64,000 nt of DNA from Streptomyces sp. CC0208 (lineage in GTDB: Bacteria; Actinomycetota; Actinomycetes; Streptomycetales; Streptomycetaceae), in assembly GCF_003443735.1 (NCBI RefSeq), contig NZ_CP031969.1, positions 6,882,001-6,946,000 of the forward strand. The letters are read 5' to 3'. The notes under the pieces are model-generated. The model did not search any database and was not told the origin of the DNA. It saw only the letters and a program-made list of their open reading frames with translations. Within the stretch, counting starts at the first letter, position 1, and each line of letters starts with the position of its first letter. Below are positions 58,880 to 64,000 of the stretch, in pieces. A program made the position numbers and the translations under genes.

Positions 58880-61516
58880 GTGGGGCTTGGAGTGCCGGAA
58901 CTCGTACTGGAAGCAAATGGACGTACCTGGACGCTCGATCCGTCCAGGTCGTACAGCCTTGGACGCGATCCGCAGGGGGACATCGTGTTCGACGACGCCA
59001 GGGTGTCCTGGCGTCACGCCACGATCAGCTGGAGCGGGCGCAGTTGGGTCCTCCAGGACCACGGCAGCACCAACGGCACGTTCGTGCGGGGCCAGCGGAT
59101 CCACGAGACGGAGATCGGCCCCGGCGCGGCGGTCCACCTGGGCAACGCGAGCGACGGCCCGCTGCTGAGCCTCTCCGGCACCGCGGCCTCGGATGTACAG
59201 CCGCAGCCCAGGCAGCAGCCGTACGCCGCGCAGAGCGCGAACCCGAGCTGGGCCCAGCAGACCCCGCACCAGGCCCCACAACAGACACCACAACAGGCCC
59301 CGCACCAGGCCCCGCACCAGGCCTCATCACAGGCCGCCCCGTCCGGCTGGCCGCAACCGCAGCCCCGGCAGCAGCCGCAGCCGCAGCCGCACTCGCATCC
59401 GTACTCGCACCAGCCGCCGCAGAAGATCCCGCAGCAGCAGGGCCCCGGGGCCGACGGGGGTGTCGGCGCGGGCGCGCCGCCGGTCTACGGCGACCGCAGT
59501 CCGACCACGTTCCACCAGTTCACCATCGGCCGCATCATGCGCATCGGCCGTGCCCTGGAGAACGACCTGGTCGTCTCCGACCTCCAGGTCTCCCGCAACC
59601 ACGCCGAGTTCCACTCGATGCCCGACGGCCGCATGGAGATCCGCGACCTGGGCTCCCACAACGGCACCTACGTCAATGGCCAGCCGATCCCCAAGGGCGG
59701 CTCCACGCTGCTCGGCCCGAGCGACATCGTCGGCGTCGGCCACTCCACGTTCCGGATCGTCGGCGACCGCCTGGAGGAGTTCGTCGACACCGGCGAGGTC
59801 TCCTTCTCCGCCCGCCACCTGACCGTCACGGTCGACGGCGGCAAGCAGATCCTCAAGGACGTCTCCTTCGGGGTGCCGGAGAAGTCCCTGATCGCGGTCA
59901 TCGGACCGTCCGGTTCCGGCAAGTCGACGCTGCTCAAGGCACTCACCGGCTACCGGCCGGCCAACCAGGGCGACGTCCTCTACGACAACCGCAACCTCTA
60001 CAAGCAGTTCGCCGAGCTGCGCCAGCGCATCGGTCTGGTCCCGCAGGACGACATCCTGCACAAGGAGCTGACCGTCAAGAAGGCCCTCAAGTACGCGGCC
60101 AAGCTCCGCTTCCCCGCCGACACCACGAGCGAGGAGCGCGAGCACCGCATAGACGAGGTGCTGCGCGAGCTGAAGCTCGACATCCACCGGGAGAAGAAGG
60201 TCACCGCCCTCTCCGGCGGCCAGCGCAAGCGCGTCTCCGTGGCCCTGGAGCTGCTGACCAAGCCGTCCCTGATCTTCCTCGACGAGCCGACCTCCGGCCT
60301 CGACCCGGGCATGGACCGCGATGTCATGCAACTGCTGCGCGGCCTCGCCGACGACGGCCGTACGGTCCTCGTCGTCACCCATTCCGTGGCCGAGCTGGCC
60401 CTGTGCGACAAGCTGCTCGTCATGGCTCCTGGTGGCGCGGTCGCCTACTTCGGGCCGCCCGAGGAGGCGCTGAACTTCTTCGGCTACGACACCTGGGCCG
60501 ACGTCTTCTCCGCCTTCGAGAACTACCGCGACTACGACTGGGCCGGACGCTGGAAGGGCTCGCAGCACTACCAGATGTACGCCGCGGACATAGACGCCGT
60601 TGCCCCGCAGTCCGTACAGATGCCTCCGATGCAGGGCATGAAGCCGCCGAAGCCGCAGCGTTGGACGGGCCAGTTCGGCACACTCGTGCGCCGCTATGTC
60701 TCGGTCATCGCGTCCGACAAGGGCTTTCTGGCCCTGACGGTGATCCTGCCGCTCGTCCTCGGCTCGGTGAGCCTGCTCATCGACTTCGGCGACAACCTGC
60801 TGCCCAAGCCGATCGACCCCAGGACCAGGCTTCCCGAGCCGAACAGCACGGCCACCACCGTCCTGCTGATCCTCGCGGTCGGCGCCTGCTTCGCCGGCGC
60901 GGCCAACTCCGTCCGCGAGCTGATCAAGGAACGGGTGATCTACGAGCGGGAGCGCGCCACCGGCCTGTCCCGCTCGGCGTACCTGATGTCCAAGGTGGTC
61001 GTACTGGGCGTGATCACCATCCTGCAAGGGCTGATGGTCGGCCTCATCGGCTTCGCCAGCCGCGGACTGCCGAAGGAAGGGCTGGTCCTCGGCAACGCCA
61101 CCCTCGCGGAACTCTGCCTGCCGATCATGGGGCTCGGGTTCACCTCGATGATGTTCGGGCTGATCATCTCCGCCCTCGTGAAGACGTCCGAGAAGACCAT
61201 GCCGCTGCTGGTCATGTTCGCGATCGTCCAGGTCGTCTTCACCGGCTGCCTGTTCCCCCTGCACGGCACCCTCGGTGTCAACGAGCTCTCGTATCTGATG
61301 CCGTCACGCTGGGCGGTCGCCGCCGCGGGCGCCACCTTGGACTTCAACAAGGTCAACCCGCCCGTCAAACCGGGCGACACGACCGACCCGCTGTGGAACC
61401 ACGCGGTCAGCACCTGGGGCCTCAACATGATCGCCCTCATCGCCATCGGCGTCGTCTGCGGATTCCTCGTCTCCCGCTTCCTGCGCCGTCACGAGCCCGA
61501 GGTCATGCGCAAGTGA
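58880..61516 (+). CDS. FHA domain-containing ABC transporter, ATPase-permease fusion
   Basis: An 878-residue protein. Residues 1-95 are a first FHA domain (SLGRDPQGDIVFDDARVSWRH, HGSTNGTFVRG). A linker of about 105 residues, rich in Gln, Pro and His, follows. A second FHA domain covers about 210-300 (GRALENDLVVSDLQVSRNHAEF, GSHNGTYVNG). Then come an ABC ATPase (Walker A GPSGSGKST, signature LSGGQRKR, Walker B FLDEPTSGLDPG) and an ABC-2 permease with six helices. It resembles Mycobacterium tuberculosis Rv1747, whose FHA domains are bound by the Ser/Thr kinase PknF. GTG at 58880 has GGGGGA upstream; GTG at 58892 is an alternative. Exported substrate is unknown. Confidence 0.9.
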   Translation: MGLGVPELVLEANGRTWTLDPSRSYSLGRDPQGDIVFDDARVSWRHATISWSGRSWVLQDHGSTNGTFVRGQRIHETEIGPGAAVHLGNASDGPLLSLSGTAASDVQPQPRQQPYAAQSANPSWAQQTPHQAPQQTPQQAPHQAPHQASSQAAPSGWPQPQPRQQPQPQPHSHPYSHQPPQKIPQQQGPGADGGVGAGAPPVYGDRSPTTFHQFTIGRIMRIGRALENDLVVSDLQVSRNHAEFHSMPDGRMEIRDLGSHNGTYVNGQPIPKGGSTLLGPSDIVGVGHSTFRIVGDRLEEFVDTGEVSFSARHLTVTVDGGKQILKDVSFGVPEKSLIAVIGPSGSGKSTLLKALTGYRPANQGDVLYDNRNLYKQFAELRQRIGLVPQDDILHKELTVKKALKYAAKLRFPADTTSEEREHRIDEVLRELKLDIHREKKVTALSGGQRKRVSVALELLTKPSLIFLDEPTSGLDPGMDRDVMQLLRGLADDGRTVLVVTHSVAELALCDKLLVMAPGGAVAYFGPPEEALNFFGYDTWADVFSAFENYRDYDWAGRWKGSQHYQMYAADIDAVAPQSVQMPPMQGMKPPKPQRWTGQFGTLVRRYVSVIASDKGFLALTVILPLVLGSVSLLIDFGDNLLPKPIDPRTRLPEPNSTATTVLLILAVGACFAGAANSVRELIKERVIYERERATGLSRSAYLMSKVVVLGVITILQGLMVGLIGFASRGLPKEGLVLGNATLAELCLPIMGLGFTSMMFGLIISALVKTSEKTMPLLVMFAIVQVVFTGCLFPLHGTLGVNELSYLMPSRWAVAAAGATLDFNKVNPPVKPGDTTDPLWNHAVSTWGLNMIALIAIGVVCGFLVSRFLRRHEPEVMRK

Positions 61517-61535
61517 TCACTGCTGTACGACGGCG

Positions 61536-61566
61536 AAGGGCGGCACCCCGACAGGGTGCCGCCCTT
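61536..61566. terminator. Bidirectional terminator after the FHA-ABC gene
   Basis: AAGGGCGGCACCC (61536-61548) and GGGTGCCGCCCTT (61554-61566) form a perfect 13-bp stem with loop CGACA, between two convergent genes. Confidence 0.85.
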
Positions 61567-61591
61567 GTGCGTACGAGAGGTCCGCGCGACC

Positions 61592-62350
61592 TCAGTACGC
61601 GCTGTTCACGTTGTCCATCGAGCCGTACCTGTGGGCCGCGTAGTTCGCGGCGGCGGTGATGTTGGCGACCGGGTCGTAGATGTTCCAGGACGTGCCCGCG
61701 ACGTGGTACGCCTGGAACGTCGGCGGGATGACCTGGAGCAGCCCCTTCGAGGGGATGCCGTTGATGGCGTTGATGTCCCAGTTGTTGATCGCGTTCGGGT
61801 TGCCCGAGGACTCCCGCATGATGTTGCGGTACAGACCGTTGTAGCTGCCCGGGATGCCCTTGGACTTCATGATGTCCAGGGACTGCTTGATCCAGCCGTC
61901 CAGGTTGTTGGCGTAGCTCCGGTGTACCGCGCGCTTGAGCTTGGCGCGGTGCGCGGCCCGGCTCGCGGCCTCCTTGGCCTTGCGGGCGTGCGCGGCCTTC
62001 TTGGCGGCGGCGGCCGCGGCGGCCTTCTTCTTCGCGGCGGTCGCGGCCTTGGCCTTGGCCTTCGCCTTCGCCGCAGCCTCTGCCTTCGCCTTCGCCTCGG
62101 CGGCCTTGCCCTGCAGAGCCTTGGCGGCGAGCTGCTCGCTGACGTCCGACTGGAGGCCCTTGAGCTGCTCGGAGGAGTACTTCACGGGGGCCGAGTAGGT
62201 GGCCGCCTCGGACGTCGTGGTCTCTGCGTTGCCAGGAACCGCGCTGAAGGCGATGGCGGCGGCACCGAGCGTCGCGACTCCGGCGACGGCGATCTTGTGG
62301 CGCTTCGTCAGCGCACGACTATGACCACGGGTGAAAGGAATCTTGGGCAT
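61592..62350 (-). CDS. Secreted lytic transglycosylase (SLT domain) with Ala/Lys-rich stalk
   Basis: A 252-residue cell-wall hydrolase. Residues 1-42 are a signal peptide (KIAVAGVATLGAAAIAFSAVPGNA). Residues 60-145 form an extended helical stalk rich in Ala and Lys (AKAKAKAATAAKKKAAAAAA), probably a coiled coil or wall-binding arm. The C-terminal SLT domain has the catalytic Glu in NIMRESSGNPNAINNWD, then GLLQVIPPTFQAYH and AAANYAAHRYGS. It cleaves MurNAc-GlcNAc bonds without water. The message has a structured leader (see that entry and findings). The RBS GAGG lies about 10 bases before the ATG at 62350. Confidence 0.9.
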   Translation of the reverse strand: MPKIPFTRGHSRALTKRHKIAVAGVATLGAAAIAFSAVPGNAETTTSEAATYSAPVKYSSEQLKGLQSDVSEQLAAKALQGKAAEAKAKAEAAAKAKAKAKAATAAKKKAAAAAAAKKAAHARKAKEAASRAAHRAKLKRAVHRSYANNLDGWIKQSLDIMKSKGIPGSYNGLYRNIMRESSGNPNAINNWDINAINGIPSKGLLQVIPPTFQAYHVAGTSWNIYDPVANITAAANYAAHRYGSMDNVNSAY

Positions 62351-62358
62351 GCGGGATG

Positions 62359-62456
62359 GACCTCTTCGAATAGCGCGGAGGTCGCTCGCTGTCCGGCGTC
62401 GGACACGGGTGCTTCCGGCACAAACGCCGCGGGGGGAACCCGCGGCGCTGAGCGAC
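62359..62456 (-). promoter_or_regulatory. Structured mRNA leader, candidate riboswitch
   Basis: Read on the minus strand, GUCGCUC (62456-62450) pairs with GAGCGAC (62387-62381) to close a junction. It encloses three hairpins: a 9-bp stem CGCCGCGGG/CCCGCGGCG, GUGC-CGGAA-GCAC and GUCC-GACGCC-GGAC. GACCUC (62383-62378), which overlaps the closing stem, can instead pair with the ribosome-binding site GAGGUC (62364-62359). The two pairings exclude each other, the layout of a riboswitch expression platform. I do not recognise a known class. Confidence 0.5.
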
Positions 62457-62464
62457 GTTGGCCA

Positions 62465-62493
62465 TTCTTAGCTGGCGCAAAACCACCCGGCAA
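62465..62493 (-). promoter_or_regulatory. Putative promoter for the lytic transglycosylase
   Basis: Minus strand: TTGCCG (-35, 62493-62488), 17-base spacer, TAAGAA (-10, 62470-62465, followed by T). The expected start is near 62457, exactly where the structured leader begins. Confidence 0.55.
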
Positions 62494-62649
62494 AGGTGTG
62501 ACGTACGACCCCGGATAGTGGACCGGGGGAGGGCAAAACGGGACAGACCGGAACGTCTGCCCCGCTCATGCGTGAGGGTCTTTTCTCCTATTTCGGTTAG
62601 TACGTGATCTGCGCCCTATGTGCGGCCTCACATCGAGTGCACAGCCGCC

Positions 62650-63726
62650 TCACCGGTAGTTGCGGCCGCAATGCTCTGCGTGAGGGCCCTCCTGTGGCAG
62701 GAGGAGATGCACGTCCCCGAACTCGTGCCACAGGTAGTTCCGGCGCAGCGCCTCCTCGTACCCGCGGTCGATCGCCGCCCGCCCCGCGACCGCCTCCAGC
62801 ATCAGCAGATGTGAGGCCTCCGGCTCGTGCAGCCCGGTCAGCAGCCCGTCCACCACCCGCACCCCGCGCTCCGGGGTCACGACGAGATCCGTCCACCCCG
62901 CACGCGCGCGTACGACCCCGTCGGCCCCGGCCGCCGACTCCACGGCCCGCACGGCCGTCGTGCCGACGGCGACGACCCGGCCGTCCCCGGCCTTCGCAGC
63001 GTTGATCAGCCGCGCGGAGGCCTCCGGCACCGAGAACCGCTCGGGATACGGCGGCTCGTGCGCCTCGGCCGAGGCCACCCCCGTGTGCAGCGTGACCGGC
63101 GCGAACTGCACACCCCGGCTCACCAGCTCCGCCACCAGCCGCGCGGTGAAGGGTCGCGCGGCACTGGGCATCTCCGCGCTGCCCGCTCCGTCGGGCGACG
63201 GCAGCGCGAACACCGTCTGGTAGACGGACAACGGCTGGTCCCGCTCCGTGTAGGAGTAGCGAATGGGCCGCCCGTGCTCCCGCAGCAGTCCCAGGACCTC
63301 CCCGCCGCACACCCGGGCCCACCACAGCCGCCCGCTCACCGCCTCCTCCAGGATCAGCCGCCCGCCCCCGGGCAGCCGTACCTCCGTCCCCGCGGGCCCG
63401 CCCGCCCGCGCACGCGTGGTGCCCCTACCGTCGGGATCCCGCAGCTCCACCGCCCACCGACCGTCGTCCCCGCGTGTGGAGAAGTGCACCACCACACGCG
63501 CGTGCCGGATCCGACCGTCGACGGCCGCGGCCAGCGTGGGGGAGGTGTTCACGACGAGCAGGTCCCCGGCCCGCAGCAGCCGAGGAAGCTCCCCGAAGGC
63601 GTGGTGCGACACCTCGGTGCTCCGCGACACCAGCAGCCGTACGGCGTCCCGGTCGAGCCCGGGTCCACGCTGCTCGGCGGGCACCCGCGCCGACAACTCC
63701 TCCGGTACGTGCACAGCGAGTGTCAT
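62650..63726 (-). CDS. queA: S-adenosylmethionine:tRNA ribosyltransferase-isomerase
   Basis: Transfers and isomerises the ribosyl group of SAM onto preQ1-modified tRNA to give epoxyqueuosine. The 358-residue protein has family phrases GDLLVVNTSPTLAA, FTARLVAELVSRGVQFAPVTLHTG, and YLWHEFGDVHLLLP at the C-terminus. It fits the actinobacterial branch, in which the queuosine pathway genes are often incomplete, and some members are annotated only by similarity. ATG at 63726 overlaps the next upstream gene (SDR) by four bases, so the two form an operon. No other queuosine gene is visible. Confidence 0.88.
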   Translation of the reverse strand: MTLAVHVPEELSARVPAEQRGPGLDRDAVRLLVSRSTEVSHHAFGELPRLLRAGDLLVVNTSPTLAAAVDGRIRHARVVVHFSTRGDDGRWAVELRDPDGRGTTRARAGGPAGTEVRLPGGGRLILEEAVSGRLWWARVCGGEVLGLLREHGRPIRYSYTERDQPLSVYQTVFALPSPDGAGSAEMPSAARPFTARLVAELVSRGVQFAPVTLHTGVASAEAHEPPYPERFSVPEASARLINAAKAGDGRVVAVGTTAVRAVESAAGADGVVRARAGWTDLVVTPERGVRVVDGLLTGLHEPEASHLLMLEAVAGRAAIDRGYEEALRRNYLWHEFGDVHLLLPQEGPHAEHCGRNYR

Positions 63727-64000
63727 CGCCCCTCCAGCAGCGACGGAGCCCCGTACCGCCCGCTCACCGGCCGCTCGTCCAGCAGCCGCAGAAACGCCGG
63801 CACCACACTCGCCGGCTCCGGCCGCGGGTCCTGGTCGTCCGGTACGGCCGCCGCGTACAGGTCCGTCGCCATGTCCCCGGGATCGACGGCCCACACCCGC
63901 AGCCGCGGCTCCTCCTCGCCCAGCACCGCCGTGAGGTGGTCCAGGGCGGCCTTCGACGCCCCGTAGCCGCCCCACGTCTCATAGGCCTCGGCGACGGCGT
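63723..64000 (-). CDS. SDR-family oxidoreductase, 5' part beyond the window
   Basis: The last 91 or so residues of a short-chain dehydrogenase. The catalytic motif YGASKAALDHL (Tyr and Lys) is present, followed by RVWAVDPGDMATDLYAAAVPDD, the usual region after the active site. The stop at 63723 overlaps the queA start by four bases. The frame remains open to base 64000, so the cofactor-binding half lies outside the window. Its link to queA is position only. Confidence 0.85.
   Translation of the reverse strand, partial: AVAEAYETWGGYGASKAALDHLTAVLGEEEPRLRVWAVDPGDMATDLYAAAVPDDQDPRPEPASVVPAFLRLLDERPVSGRYGAPSLLEGR

Noticed and set aside
62350..62520. ydaO (c-di-AMP) riboswitch upstream of the lytic transglycosylase
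   Set aside because: Expected because such genes often carry it, but the consensus blocks I know are not found in the right order; only an isolated CAGCTAAG resembles one.

Overview
The window is a 64-kb piece of a very GC-rich actinobacterial chromosome, almost certainly Streptomyces. The evidence is the codon usage, GTG/TTG starts, dense overlapping operons, Streptomyces-type dispersed repeats and lineage-restricted proteins (Gbn, streptophobe, the SGM_5486 microprotein, DUF3099). From memory, the gene order resembles the S. coelicolor core region around SCO1804-SCO1859; this was not checked here. I see no prophage, insertion sequence, CRISPR array, tRNA or rRNA.

Layout. (1) 1-12.5 kb is cobalamin biosynthesis. 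A cobalamin riboswitch heads a seven-gene minus-strand operon, cobD-cobQ-cobN-chelatase I/D-cobO-cobB-cobI, in which every junction overlaps by 1 or 4 nt. Next come a lone ZIP metal transporter on the plus strand and a truncated cobM. (2) 12.6-20.5 kb holds a PHO-box-preceded Pit phosphate transporter, a secreted GH25 muramidase, a class II aldolase, a repeat-filled intergenic region, an alpha/beta hydrolase and a zinc metallopeptidase. (3) 20.5-27 kb holds an ABC-F ATPase with a probable leaderless leader peptide, the small nucleoid protein Gbn with a cluster of GATC sites upstream, a crotonase and a compact Asp23/AmaP envelope-stress cluster. (4) 27-40 kb is mixed metabolism: an atypical SDR, GH15 hydrolase, SURF1, exonuclease, VIT transporter, fatty-acid hydroxylase, YhhN, alcohol dehydrogenase, CopD, CoA transferase, and a subtilisin next to a decayed subtilisin copy. 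(5) 40-51 kb holds yjcH-actP acetate uptake, moaA, tyrS, tldD/tldE and fabG-fabI. (6) 51-64 kb holds a GntR regulator divergent from an MFS exporter, small membrane proteins, SixA, serB, a streptophobe protein divergent from an FHA-ABC transporter, a lytic transglycosylase with a structured mRNA leader, queA and a truncated SDR.

How the parts work together. The cobalamin operon runs from corrin-ring methylation and cobalt insertion (CobN plus the I/D chelatase) through amidation (CobB, CobQ), adenosylation (CobO) and aminopropanol attachment (CobD), with B12 feedback through the riboswitch. fabG-fabI supplies two reductive steps of type II fatty acid synthesis. The Asp23 cluster, GH25, transglycosylase, streptophobe and FHA-ABC genes all concern the cell envelope.

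Most interesting signals: a possible undescribed riboswitch-like leader before the transglycosylase (62359-62456); GATC clustering upstream of the GATC-binding protein Gbn; a seven-codon leaderless leader before the ABC-F gene; and a dispersed repeat captured in frame inside cobB.
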